The translations under genes and the position numbers were made by a program. A stretch of 37,652 bases of DNA, taken from positions 1 through 37,652 of the forward strand of contig JAQXGN010000052.1 in assembly GCA_029006735.1 (NCBI GenBank), in the 5' to 3' direction. The stretch's first letter is position 1, and every line of letters begins with the position of its first letter. Shown piece by piece: positions 25,272 to 34,447 of this stretch. The stretch is from Caryophanales bacterium. GTDB taxonomy: Bacteria > Bacillota_I > Bacilli_A > RFN20 > CAG-449. Under the pieces are notes generated by a model. That model saw nothing but the letters and a program-made list of their open reading frames with translations. It made no database searches and was not told the origin of the DNA.

Positions 25272-26112
25272 AAGTTTTGAACAAAATGATGCGATTCTAT
25301 TTGTTGTTGCTACTCCTATTGGTAATTTAAAAGAATTTTCACCTAGAGCAATAGAAACTTTAAATAGTGTTGATTATGTGGCAAGTGAAGATACTAGAAC
25401 TACTTCTTCTTTGTTATTGCAATTTAATATTCATAAACCTTCTATTTCTTATCATGAACATAATGAACAAGAAGCAAGTGAAAAAATAATTAAACTTTTA
25501 AAAGAAGGCAATAGTATTGCTTTAACTTCTGATGCTGGTTATCCTGGCATTTCTGATCCTGGGTCTATCCTAATAAAAAAATGTATTGAAAACGATATAG
25601 CAGTATCTGTTATTAATGGTTCTAATGCTTTTATTCCTGCTCTTATTGGATCCGGATTAGATACATCTCACTTTTATTTTAATGGATTTTTAGCGAGCAA
25701 ACAAAGCACAAGAAAAAGAGAATTAGAAGAATTAAAATCAAGAAAAGAAACAATAATTTTCTATGAATCTCCTCATCGAATTAAAGACACTCTATCTGAT
25801 ATGTATGAAATTTTAGGAAACCGTAGTGTTTCTATTGCTAGAGAAATAACCAAATTACATGAAGAATATATTAGAGGAACACTAAAAGAACTTTCTGAAT
25901 TAGACCCTTCTACTTTAAAAGGAGAAATGGTTATCATCGTTGAAGGAAATAAAGAAATTAAAGTGTTAACCGAAGATGATATCAAAACTCTTCTACTTGA
26001 TGAAATAAAAAAAGGTGCATCAATAAAAGATGCAGTAAAAGAAATTAGTTCTTCTTATTCATTAAAGAAAAATATAGTTTATGAAATAGCAACTAGACTA
26101 ATTAAAGCCTAG
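25258..26112 (+). CDS. rsmI: 16S rRNA (cytidine1402-2'-O)-methyltransferase
   Basis: A tetrapyrrole-methylase-fold enzyme that 2'-O-methylates C1402 in the 30S decoding centre. The 284-residue protein has FVVATPIGNLKEFSPRAIE, ASEDTRTTSSLL, SYHEHNEQE, SDAGYPGISDPGS and the FYESPHRIKDTL stretch. The ATG at 25258 overlaps ricT by 14 bp; earlier in-frame starts would be read in the ricT tail and are not needed. The stop overlaps the stop of the convergent yfhO gene by 15 bp, so the two transcripts run into each other with no terminator between them. Confidence 0.96.
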   Translation: MKRIKSFEQNDAILFVVATPIGNLKEFSPRAIETLNSVDYVASEDTRTTSSLLLQFNIHKPSISYHEHNEQEASEKIIKLLKEGNSIALTSDAGYPGISDPGSILIKKCIENDIAVSVINGSNAFIPALIGSGLDTSHFYFNGFLASKQSTRKRELEELKSRKETIIFYESPHRIKDTLSDMYEILGNRSVSIAREITKLHEEYIRGTLKELSELDPSTLKGEMVIIVEGNKEIKVLTEDDIKTLLLDEIKKGASIKDAVKEISSSYSLKKNIVYEIATRLIKA

Positions 26113-29100
26113 TTGCTTTTTTATTTCTTTTTTATCACAATAAGTTAAATCTATTCCAATATATAATGCTCCAAAAAGCATAGATCCAGTCAAGAATCCC
26201 AATGCGCCATACTTTAATCCTGGAGTTTCATAAGACAATGTATATGTTGTTTGTCCAACTTCACTAACAAACCCAATAAATCCTCCTTGTGCTTTAAATA
26301 CTTCCATATCATTTCCATTAGAGTTTTTTAAAGACCATCCTGAGTCATATGGAATTGTTAATACAACAAACCTATTATTCTCATAATTTGTATCAAATTT
26401 GAAACTATTAGTATATTTTTTAAAATTCTCTATTGGATGTTCTTTTAGTTTATCAATATTTGCTTTATATGTATCATAATATTGATATGTGACATCTGGT
26501 CTAACTAAAACAGCTTCACTATCAAATGTATCTTTAACAATAATTTTTATTGAGCATACTTGATCATTGACATAGAATCCTCTTTCATATTTTCTATCAT
26601 ACAATTTTGAATATCCATGCTTCATATGTTTATCATGAACAAGTTCATTACCATCTTTATCATAAAGATAAATTTCTAAATTTTCGCCCATTCTAGCTTT
26701 AACAGTAACAAACGCTCCTCCTCTAGTTTTAGCATCCTTTGCAATATCATAATCTGTACAATCAACGTTTACTTCGGAATTCCATAACAAGTGTTTTGCA
26801 TCTTCTTTTGTATATGGTACTTCTTCTGCATAACCATCCATTTCTCCAACGACAGCTTGATCCCAAATTGCCTTTTTAATCATTACTTTGTTATTTGGAA
26901 ATCTAACAACATACATTTCTTTATCGTTAACGAACACTTCATCATCTGTTCTATTTTCATCTTTATCAATATTTTCAATAAATGTAATACTTGGATAAGT
27001 AGAAGCTATTTTTTCTCCTTCTTCACTACTTAGAATTCCATATCTTACATATAAATTTTCATTTTTCAAAGTTCTTCCTTGATAAGAAGAATAAGCTTCA
27101 AATGAATTGGTTGAATCCATATAATCCCAACTTGTTAAATAATTAGAAGATAGAATATTATCAAATGAGAATCCAAACGAAACATAGTTTTCATTTTCAT
27201 ATACTACAGTTCCCGTTTCATCATCTCTTAATACTTCTTTATAACCAAATGGTATATTATTATCATTTTTATCTAATATATAATATTTAATATTTAAAAA
27301 AGTATCTAGGTTTGCTCTTTTTTCATGAACACCCATAGACCATGATCCATTATATGACATTCTTGACCAATTAATAAAATCTTGTAATTCATAATTATAT
27401 ATAGAATGGAATGTGCCTACTCCATTATAGTTTTCCACCATACCAAGATTTGAGCCATCTCTGTCTGCGCTTGAATTCAATATACGGAAATAAGAATCAT
27501 CTTGCTTATTTAATTGTTGTATTAATCTTGTTTCTGCTCTGCAATCTTTATATGATCCATATAGATTGTCATATAGAACAGTGCCTTGCCATTGTAATAA
27601 AACATTCCCACATACAATTGCTTCAATTGCAAGAATTAAATTGAGTTTTAACGTAAATTTACGACTTTTATATCTAAAAACAATATATATTAATAATATA
27701 AATGTATACGCCATTTCAATAAAGGCATATATCTTTCTTTCATCTAAATTTGATGTTCCATGTTGCCCTTGAGCTTTAAAAGCATAATAAATACATAAAG
27801 CTTGACCTATTAAACAGATTAATCCACTTAAAATAAAATACCATCTCTTCATGTCCTTAATTCGATCAAAGTTAATCGCAATATAAATACAAGAAACTGT
27901 CACAACAAATAATTGCCATCTACCATAACAAACACTAGTGAATCCTGAAAAACAATAATAAGCAAATGGTGTGAATAATAATCCTAACACACCCATAAAC
28001 CCAATAATATGCGATATTCTTTTTTCTTTAACGCTTAAAATCAATGAAGGAACCAACATTAACATTAATGGAGTATAAATGAATAAAGAGCAGTTCATAT
28101 TATCATAATAAGTATTATTAAAAAGTGTTGAATCATAACAACTAATAGGAGGGAAAAAATAAGAAGTAAGTGGATACATATAGAATTTTTCTGGATATTC
28201 TCCGTTATATTTAACACAAACTTCAATTAGTTGTTTAAATGATGCCCAGAAGGATGTTACTTTATCATTTAACGACATATTAGAAGACAATATAATATTT
28301 TTCATATTATCTAAAGCATTAAGCAAATTAAATGTAAAAGATCCTTCTTCAACTGCAGTTCTCGAAGATTGAAGAACAACAGTAAATGCAGGAATTAAAA
28401 TCAATAATGACATCAATAACGCCGTAATATAACAAGCTAACCCAATACAAATTACAGAAATACGTTCATTTTTTGTATATTTCTTCCAGTTTTGAAAATA
28501 TCTAAATATTGCATAAATAACTGAACAAAAACATGTCATTATAAAGAAGAAGTAATTGGTTAACGCCGATAGAATTAACGCTACGGTAAGTAAAAAAGTT
28601 CGTTTTTCACGTAATACTTTTTCTATTCCTAATAAAACTAAAGGGAAAGTAACGGCAATCTCCATAAAATGGTTAAACCATAAATAATATAACATCCACC
28701 CAGAAAAAGCATAGGCAGTCGCAACTAGCTTCGCACTATTCTCCTTAACATTTAAATAAGACAATAGTTTTTTCATTACGTATCCTGCTAAAACGAATTT
28801 AGTCATCATCATAAATGCTTGAGCTTGAGGCACAAATTGTCTTGGAACAAGTAATACTGGCAAAAAGAAAATATTCCATAAATAATAAAAAGTATTCGCT
28901 CCAATATTATTTACTCCTAAGAAGCCTGAATCGTCCCACATGACAAATTCCCCACTTCTAATACTTTCCCACCAATCATCATAACCATTGTAATAAAAAG
29001 GTATTTCTTGTAATTTAAAATCTCCTGTGATAGGTATTACAAATCGATTAAAAATCAAAGTATAAATGCAAATACCGAAAGAAATAAGGTATAAAAAGAG

Positions 29101-29211
29101 TACAAAAAGACGATCTCCTTTACTAAAGAAATCACGAATCTTTTTTAATAATGAATATTTTTCTATAAGCGAGTCTATTTTATTTCTCGTATTTAGGATA
29201 AACTCATTCAT
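26098..29211 (-). CDS. yfhO: YfhO family multi-pass membrane protein (GT-C-like)
   Basis: A 1037-residue protein. The first 600 residues contain about a dozen hydrophobic helices, and a large extracytoplasmic domain (about 600-1005) precedes one last helix (YGALGFLTGSMLFGALYIG). After the first helix comes a loop with GDFKLQEIPFYYNGYDDWWES, as in YfhO proteins, where Asp residues are thought to be catalytic. YfhO in Listeria and Bacillus acts in glycosylation of teichoic or lipoteichoic acid with lipid-linked sugars. The stretch PYDSGWSLKNSNG near the C-terminus is another family signature. AAGGAG precedes the ATG. Last gene of the run that begins with gdpP. Confidence 0.9.
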   Translation of the reverse strand: MNEFILNTRNKIDSLIEKYSLLKKIRDFFSKGDRLFVLFLYLISFGICIYTLIFNRFVIPITGDFKLQEIPFYYNGYDDWWESIRSGEFVMWDDSGFLGVNNIGANTFYYLWNIFFLPVLLVPRQFVPQAQAFMMMTKFVLAGYVMKKLLSYLNVKENSAKLVATAYAFSGWMLYYLWFNHFMEIAVTFPLVLLGIEKVLREKRTFLLTVALILSALTNYFFFIMTCFCSVIYAIFRYFQNWKKYTKNERISVICIGLACYITALLMSLLILIPAFTVVLQSSRTAVEEGSFTFNLLNALDNMKNIILSSNMSLNDKVTSFWASFKQLIEVCVKYNGEYPEKFYMYPLTSYFFPPISCYDSTLFNNTYYDNMNCSLFIYTPLMLMLVPSLILSVKEKRISHIIGFMGVLGLLFTPFAYYCFSGFTSVCYGRWQLFVVTVSCIYIAINFDRIKDMKRWYFILSGLICLIGQALCIYYAFKAQGQHGTSNLDERKIYAFIEMAYTFILLIYIVFRYKSRKFTLKLNLILAIEAIVCGNVLLQWQGTVLYDNLYGSYKDCRAETRLIQQLNKQDDSYFRILNSSADRDGSNLGMVENYNGVGTFHSIYNYELQDFINWSRMSYNGSWSMGVHEKRANLDTFLNIKYYILDKNDNNIPFGYKEVLRDDETGTVVYENENYVSFGFSFDNILSSNYLTSWDYMDSTNSFEAYSSYQGRTLKNENLYVRYGILSSEEGEKIASTYPSITFIENIDKDENRTDDEVFVNDKEMYVVRFPNNKVMIKKAIWDQAVVGEMDGYAEEVPYTKEDAKHLLWNSEVNVDCTDYDIAKDAKTRGGAFVTVKARMGENLEIYLYDKDGNELVHDKHMKHGYSKLYDRKYERGFYVNDQVCSIKIIVKDTFDSEAVLVRPDVTYQYYDTYKANIDKLKEHPIENFKKYTNSFKFDTNYENNRFVVLTIPYDSGWSLKNSNGNDMEVFKAQGGFIGFVSEVGQTTYTLSYETPGLKYGALGFLTGSMLFGALYIGIDLTYCDKKEIKKQLGFN

Positions 29212-29226
29212 CTTTTTTTCTCCTTA

Positions 29227-29709
29227 TTATTTATGGTAATTTTCGTTTCCATTAATTTTAAAAGCACGATATATTTGCTCTAATATAATAATTCTTGTCA
29301 TTTGATGAGTAAATGTCATTGGAGATAATTTTAACCTGAAATTACTTCTAGTGATTACTTCTTGGCTTAATCCTAAAGATCCACCAATAACAAAGGTAAT
29401 ATTAGAAGAATTACCACCAATTAACATATCTAATCTTTTTGCAAATTTTTCGCTAGATTCTTCTACTCCATGTAAATCTAATAAAATGACATAATCATTT
29501 TCTTTTACTTGTTTTAAAATTCTTTTTCCTTCTTTATCTAAAACCATCAAGTCTTCCTTATAAGAAGAATTGTCTTTTATTTTTTCGTCTTCAACCTCGA
29601 AAATGCTCACTTTTGCATATCTTGATAATCTTTTTAAATATTCATTGCAAGCATCTTTATGAAATTGCTCTTTTAATTTACCAACAACAACCAATTTAAT
29701 ATTAACCAT
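29227..29709 (-). CDS. rlmH: 23S rRNA (pseudouridine1915-N3)-methyltransferase
   Basis: A SPOUT methyltransferase acting on 70S ribosomes at helix 69. The 160-residue protein starts NIKLVVVGKLKE, has ITFVIGGSLGLSQEV (knot loop) and ends with LSPMTFTHQMTRIIILEQIYRAFKI. All three are diagnostic and the length is typical. It begins 3 nt after walJ with only a weak ribosome binding site, so translation is probably coupled. Confidence 0.97.
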   Translation of the reverse strand: MVNIKLVVVGKLKEQFHKDACNEYLKRLSRYAKVSIFEVEDEKIKDNSSYKEDLMVLDKEGKRILKQVKENDYVILLDLHGVEESSEKFAKRLDMLIGGNSSNITFVIGGSLGLSQEVITRSNFRLKLSPMTFTHQMTRIIILEQIYRAFKINGNENYHK

Positions 29710-29712
29710 ATG

Positions 29713-30474
29713 TTATATTCTTTCTTTTATGTCTCCACCAACTAAAGTGTTTACTTGAGAAGCACATCTGATAGAATAAGCATCAAAATCGACGCCCCTT
29801 CTTTCAAACACTTCTCTATAGTCTTCTAATGCTTTAGAAGGTGAGTTTGCTTCTTCTGAAAGATGCGCAAGAATAATTTCTTTTGTTCTTGGCCCGATCA
29901 CATCACAAATGTAATTTGCAGAATCTTCATTTGATAGATGACCATAATCTCCCATAATCCTCTTTTTTAAACTTTGTGGTCTATTTGTATTAATTAACAT
30001 CCTAACGTTATGATTAGATTCAAAAATATAATAATCCGCATCTCCAATTTGTTCTACAACTCTTTCATATATAAATCCAGTATCTGTAATATATACTAAT
30101 TTTTCATCTTCGTTTTCTAATATAAATCCGCTTGACCCTTGGCTATCATGAGAGGTAGGAACACAAATAACTTTAAGCCCTATCATATCATAACTTTCAA
30201 ATGGAATTAATTGATTTTGCGCTAAAACCTTATTACAAACAAATTTACATGCATGTAATATTTCGTGATTAAATATATCAATTCCTGCTATATGATCACT
30301 ATGCGAATGTGTAATTAAAACAGCCTCTATTTGTTCTAATTCCACATTTACTTCCTTTAATTTTGTTAATAGTTTTTTCTTGGTTAATCCATTATCAATA
30401 ATTAGATATCTTCCGTTATTTTCAATTAATGTGCAATTACCTTTTGAGCCCGATTCAAATATGTAATAACGCAT
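29713..30474 (-). CDS. walJ: MBL-fold metallohydrolase WalJ (YycJ)
   Basis: A beta-lactamase-fold hydrolase of 253 residues with SGSKGNCTLI at the start, the metal motif ITHSHSDHIAGI, ITDTGFI, YIFESNHN and ILAHLSEEANSP. In Bacillota the gene lies in the wal/rlmH neighbourhood and has been linked to co-ordination of cell-wall regulation with DNA replication and to 5'-3' exonuclease activity. Here it follows dnaB by 1 nt and precedes rlmH by 3 nt. walRK is absent from the window. Confidence 0.9.
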   Translation of the reverse strand: MRYYIFESGSKGNCTLIENNGRYLIIDNGLTKKKLLTKLKEVNVELEQIEAVLITHSHSDHIAGIDIFNHEILHACKFVCNKVLAQNQLIPFESYDMIGLKVICVPTSHDSQGSSGFILENEDEKLVYITDTGFIYERVVEQIGDADYYIFESNHNVRMLINTNRPQSLKKRIMGDYGHLSNEDSANYICDVIGPRTKEIILAHLSEEANSPSKALEDYREVFERRGVDFDAYSIRCASQVNTLVGGDIKERI

Positions 30475-30475
30475 A

Positions 30476-31867
30476 CTATTTATCTAACCTCGTATCTTTT
30501 TCATCAAATTTACCAATGTTCATTAAGAAAACATAATCGATAATGCCTGTTTTTCCGTTTCTATTTTTTGCAACATTGATCTTTGTATCTTGCGGATTAC
30601 CAAATGGACTTGTATCCATAACATTTTGATCTGCAACTTCTGATTCCGTATTTTGATATTTGTCTCGATGGATAAACATAACTACGTCTGCATCTTGCTC
30701 AATAGCACCAGAATCTCTTAAATCAGATAATTTTGGCATTCTTTCTGCTCCTGATCTTTTTTCTGAATCTCTAGATAATTGTGATAAACAAATAATTGGA
30801 ACTTCCAATTCTCTAGCTAATGCTTTTAATTGACGAGATATTTCTGCAACTTCATTTTGTCTACTATCATATCTTTTTCCTGAAGTTGAAATCAAACCAA
30901 GGTAATCGATGAATATACAACATAAATCAGGATGATTTGCTTTTAATCTTTGTGCTTTTGTTTTTATGTTAGATAAAGACTCTGCTGCAGTATCATCAAT
31001 TACTATTTTAGTTTTCTTTAATGTTTTTACTCCTGCCTCTAAAGCAAGCCAATCAGTATCATCTAAATCTCCACTAGAAAATTTTAATGAATTAACACAA
31101 GAAACTAATGCTAATAATCTACGAACAATTGACTTTGCATCCATTTCTAACGAGAAGAAAGCTACTGTTTTATCTTCACGAGTTGCTGTTAAATAAGCCA
31201 AATTTAAAGCAAATGCCGTTTTACCAACCGATGGACGAGCGGCTAAAATATTTAATTGCCCCGGTTGCCATCCTTGAGTGTAATAACTTAATAAAGGGTA
31301 TCCTGTATCAAGTCCTGGAAATTTCTTGTTCTGTTTTGTATTTTTTCTAATCTGTAAATCGTTTGTAATTTCGTCAACAATTTCACTTGCACTTCTAAAT
31401 TCGCTTACTCTTCTACCTTGTGTAATTTGTAAAATATCTTTTTCACATTCAGCGACATATTGACCAACGTCATTAAAGGATTCTTTTTCAAATCCATCAA
31501 CATATTTTTGTAAACAAAGAATTAATTTTCTAGATAAAGCGTTATCTTTTATTGTTCCTTTATTGAATAATGCATTTTTATCACCTATATAGTATTCTTG
31601 TAGATCCTTAATATATTCAATTCCACCAACTTTATCTAATACTTTCATATTAATGTCTAATTCATTAATTAATGAAGGTATATCAAAATTTTCTCCTTCA
31701 TTAACAATTTTACTAATTGCTCTAAAAATAAGAGCGTTTGGTGAATTTTTACCGTAAAAATCCTCTTCTTCTAATCCGTTTACTAATTCAACTCTAGATG
31801 CATTTGAGGCAATTATCGCACCTAATACTGTTTTCTCCGCCTCATAATTGTGTGGTAATTCCTTCAT
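30476..31867 (-). CDS. dnaB: Replicative DNA helicase
   Basis: The hexameric fork helicase (called DnaC in Bacillus). The 463-residue protein has an N-terminal primase-interacting domain (PHNYEAEKTVLGAII), a linker, and a RecA-like core with Walker A RPSVGKT at 211-217, FFSLEMDAKSIVRRLL, IFIDYLGLI (Walker B) and LSQLSRDSE with SDLRDSGAIEQDADVV. The end LDK is short. AGGTGA precedes the ATG. rplI lies 8 nt upstream, the standard rplI-dnaB order. Confidence 0.97.
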   Translation of the reverse strand: MKELPHNYEAEKTVLGAIIASNASRVELVNGLEEEDFYGKNSPNALIFRAISKIVNEGENFDIPSLINELDINMKVLDKVGGIEYIKDLQEYYIGDKNALFNKGTIKDNALSRKLILCLQKYVDGFEKESFNDVGQYVAECEKDILQITQGRRVSEFRSASEIVDEITNDLQIRKNTKQNKKFPGLDTGYPLLSYYTQGWQPGQLNILAARPSVGKTAFALNLAYLTATREDKTVAFFSLEMDAKSIVRRLLALVSCVNSLKFSSGDLDDTDWLALEAGVKTLKKTKIVIDDTAAESLSNIKTKAQRLKANHPDLCCIFIDYLGLISTSGKRYDSRQNEVAEISRQLKALARELEVPIICLSQLSRDSEKRSGAERMPKLSDLRDSGAIEQDADVVMFIHRDKYQNTESEVADQNVMDTSPFGNPQDTKINVAKNRNGKTGIIDYVFLMNIGKFDEKDTRLDK

Positions 31868-31875
31868 TTTATCAC

Positions 31876-32325
31876 CTACTTCTTTTCACTAATATGAACA
31901 TTAACTGTTGCAACTACACCTTTAAATAGTTCAACCTTTAATTTAGTATAACCAAAGGCATTGCATGGATATTTATCAATAAATTTTCTTTTATCAACAA
32001 TTATTCCATATTTACTTTTTAGTAACTCTACAATTTGTTTTTCGGATATTGTACCCATCATCCTACCATCTTTTGAAGAAGGAGCTTGGAATTCTAAAGT
32101 TATTTCAGAAAGTTTTTTAGCAACCTCTTTTGCTTGTTCTTGTTGTTTAATAAAATCGTCTTTTTCTTTTTGAATTTGTTTATCTCTAATATAAATTCCT
32201 GTTTCAGAATATTTAACCGCTAACTTGTTTGGAATCAAAAAATTAGATGCATAACCATCTGATACTTCACAAACTTGGTTCTTTTTTCCTACTCCTTTAA
32301 CATCTTTTAATAAAATAACTCTCAT
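31876..32325 (-). CDS. rplI: 50S ribosomal protein L9
   Basis: L9 binds 23S rRNA with its N-domain and extends a second domain across the ribosome surface. The 149-residue protein has MRVILLKDVKGVGKKNQVCEV with VSDGYASNFLIPNKLA, the long connecting helix (about 41-75), and the C-domain SSKDGRMMGTISEKQIVELL. Length is normal. GGGGGAAGTAG precedes the ATG. It lies 11 nt after gdpP. Confidence 0.98.
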   Translation of the reverse strand: MRVILLKDVKGVGKKNQVCEVSDGYASNFLIPNKLAVKYSETGIYIRDKQIQKEKDDFIKQQEQAKEVAKKLSEITLEFQAPSSKDGRMMGTISEKQIVELLKSKYGIIVDKRKFIDKYPCNAFGYTKLKVELFKGVVATVNVHISEKK

Positions 32326-32336
32326 TCTACTTCCCC

Positions 32337-34352
32337 CTATTTATTTTCAGCTTTTGCATCTGTGATATATAATCTTAAAACTTCAAGCAATTTTTCCTTA
32401 ACATCATTAATGCTTTGACCTTTAATCTGTGCAGCTGCAGCAGCGAAATGTCCACCGCCGCCCATCTTTTCCATAATAAATTGAACATTAATTGTTCCAT
32501 CACTTCTCGAAGAAATGCCAACAATTTCTTCTCCTGTTCTACCAATAACGAAGCATGCACTAATTCCATCGATTCCTAAAGTATCTTGAGCGACCATTGA
32601 AAGCATGGTTCGATCAATAATATCTTCTTCTTCCGAAGTACAAACTACTACTCCAAAGTATGGAGTTTGTGCAGTTGCCATAATTTTAATTTTTAAGAAA
32701 TATTCCGCATAGTCTTCTTTTAAGAAAGAATCTGCCAACAAATTATCTGCGCCACAATCTTTTAATACAACAGAAGCTTCATATGTTTTATCGCTTGTTT
32801 TATTACGATAATAATTTGTATCTAATAAAATGCCTGCTAACATAATCGAAGATATTTTTTCTGGTATTTCAATATGTTTTTCATTATATTTAATAATTTC
32901 TGTAACGATTTCAGAAGCAGATGAAGCAGCAGGATCAATATAAGCAAATGTCGGACTATCAATAAACTCCTCACCTCTTCTATGGTGATCAATAACTGCT
33001 ATTTTATTTGCTTCAAGTGTTACTTCAGAAGACAAAGATAATTTTGCAGAATGATGATCACATAAAATTAATAAAGCATGATCTTCAAGTTCTTTGATTT
33101 CTTCTATACATTCTTTAGGAGAAATAGTTATCATCTTTGTTAAATCATGAAATTGAGTTTTAAATGCTTTTCTTGTTTTTTGTTCAACATATTTTTCGTC
33201 ATAAACAATACGAGCATCTCTTCCAAAGTGTTTTGCAAAGCAATAAACACCTAAACAAGAACCTAAAGCATCCATATCCATATCACGATGACCCATAATA
33301 TAAATCTTGTCATAAGTTTGAACTTGAGTTTCAAGTGATTTAGATAAAACCCTCATTTTTACATTACTACTACCCGCTTTTGATTCTGTTCTACCACCAA
33401 TAAAAATTAATTTTTCACCAAAAGGTTGAATAACAACTTGGTCACCACCTCTTGATAAACATACATTGATACATGAGGTTGCCATGTCATTTAACCTGAC
33501 ATAATCATCGGTTCCAAGACCAATACCAATTGATAAAGTCATTTCAAGAGAAGAATTAAATACATCTATTGCTTTAATTCTATTTAAAATTGAAAAATCA
33601 TCACTCATCATTTTTTGATATTGTTCATATGTAGCAATAAAAGAAAAAGTATCTGATCTTAATTTTCTAATAAGGAATTTAAATTCCTTAGCATAATCAA
33701 AAATATTTTTTTGAATTGCGATTACTAAATCATTGACTTTACTTTCATCAAGAACACTTATTACATCTTGATAATCATCAATTTGCATAATGCCAACTAC
33801 TGGAGAATGCTCTCTAGCATAATTAGTTAAAGTTGATACTTCCGAAACATCTTTAAAAATATAAAGATTTGCTTCTTTTAAATACTTTACACTATATATT
33901 CTATTGTCTAATTCTAATTCTATAATTCCGTCTTCTTTTTCCTTTAAAGAAGCGAGTTCTTTCTTCCACTCAAAAATATTATGATCAACAATCTTTGCTT
34001 GAATACCCTCAAACCAGTCATTTGTCCAAATAACATTATTATTTATATCAGTAAGGATTAGTCCAATTTGCCCATAATTATATACTTCTTGAATATCTTC
34101 ACCTACGATTTCAACCGCAGAAATATCATTCTTTTTTCTAGCTTTAGATAAAATAGAGGATGCGATTAAAATGTATGTAGCGAAAAGAAGAGCAAATATT
34201 GCTACCGCAACAACTAAAACAAGTGTCAAATCAATAAAAATAGGTGTTGAGATAATATCAAATACAATTAATGCTACTAATGCATCAAATATAACAATTA
34301 TTACAGAAATCAATACACCTATTGTTGTTACTTTACTAAGTAGTTTTTGCAT
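32337..34352 (-). CDS. gdpP: c-di-AMP phosphodiesterase GdpP
   Basis: GdpP hydrolyses cyclic di-AMP to pApA and so sets potassium, osmotic and cell-wall homeostasis. The 671-residue protein has two N-terminal membrane helices (about 10-35 and 40-68), a degenerate PAS domain (about 85-170), a degenerate GGDEF domain (SRGGDQVVI at 300-308, active-site motif lost as usual), a DHH domain starting GHRDMDMDALGS (354-365) with CDHHSAK and VIDHHRRGEEFI, and a DHHA1 domain ending MEKMGGGGHFAAAAAQ. GAGGAGGAA precedes the ATG. In B. subtilis the order yybS-gdpP(yybT)-rplI-dnaC is the same. An unusual terminator-like hairpin sits in its leader. Confidence 0.97.
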   Translation of the reverse strand: MQKLLSKVTTIGVLISVIIVIFDALVALIVFDIISTPIFIDLTLVLVVAVAIFALLFATYILIASSILSKARKKNDISAVEIVGEDIQEVYNYGQIGLILTDINNNVIWTNDWFEGIQAKIVDHNIFEWKKELASLKEKEDGIIELELDNRIYSVKYLKEANLYIFKDVSEVSTLTNYAREHSPVVGIMQIDDYQDVISVLDESKVNDLVIAIQKNIFDYAKEFKFLIRKLRSDTFSFIATYEQYQKMMSDDFSILNRIKAIDVFNSSLEMTLSIGIGLGTDDYVRLNDMATSCINVCLSRGGDQVVIQPFGEKLIFIGGRTESKAGSSNVKMRVLSKSLETQVQTYDKIYIMGHRDMDMDALGSCLGVYCFAKHFGRDARIVYDEKYVEQKTRKAFKTQFHDLTKMITISPKECIEEIKELEDHALLILCDHHSAKLSLSSEVTLEANKIAVIDHHRRGEEFIDSPTFAYIDPAASSASEIVTEIIKYNEKHIEIPEKISSIMLAGILLDTNYYRNKTSDKTYEASVVLKDCGADNLLADSFLKEDYAEYFLKIKIMATAQTPYFGVVVCTSEEEDIIDRTMLSMVAQDTLGIDGISACFVIGRTGEEIVGISSRSDGTINVQFIMEKMGGGGHFAAAAAQIKGQSINDVKEKLLEVLRLYITDAKAENK

Positions 34353-34376
34353 GTACTTTCCTCCTCTTTATATAAC

Positions 34377-34415
34377 AAAAAAATGATGTGCCATCAGCAA
34401 ATCATCATTATTATA
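34377..34415 (-). promoter_or_regulatory. gdpP leader: -10 box followed by a terminator-like hairpin
   Basis: TATAAT (34410-34415) is followed at once by a hairpin pairing ATGAT (34405-34401) with ATCAT (34387-34383), with an inner GC pair, and then seven T (34383-34377). Either this is the terminator of yybS with gdpP read from an unseen start, or a transcript starting near 34403 meets a terminator hairpin in its first 25 nt (attenuation). Confidence 0.5.
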
Positions 34416-34442
34416 CTATATATTTCTTTTATAATATATAGT
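34415..34442. repeat. Inverted repeat after yybS
   Basis: ACTATATAT and ATATATAGT are 9-bp arms around a 10-nt loop, starting 5 nt past the yybS stop codon. No T-run follows on the minus strand. It covers the region where a gdpP -35 box would lie. Confidence 0.4.
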
Positions 34443-34447
34443 AATTT

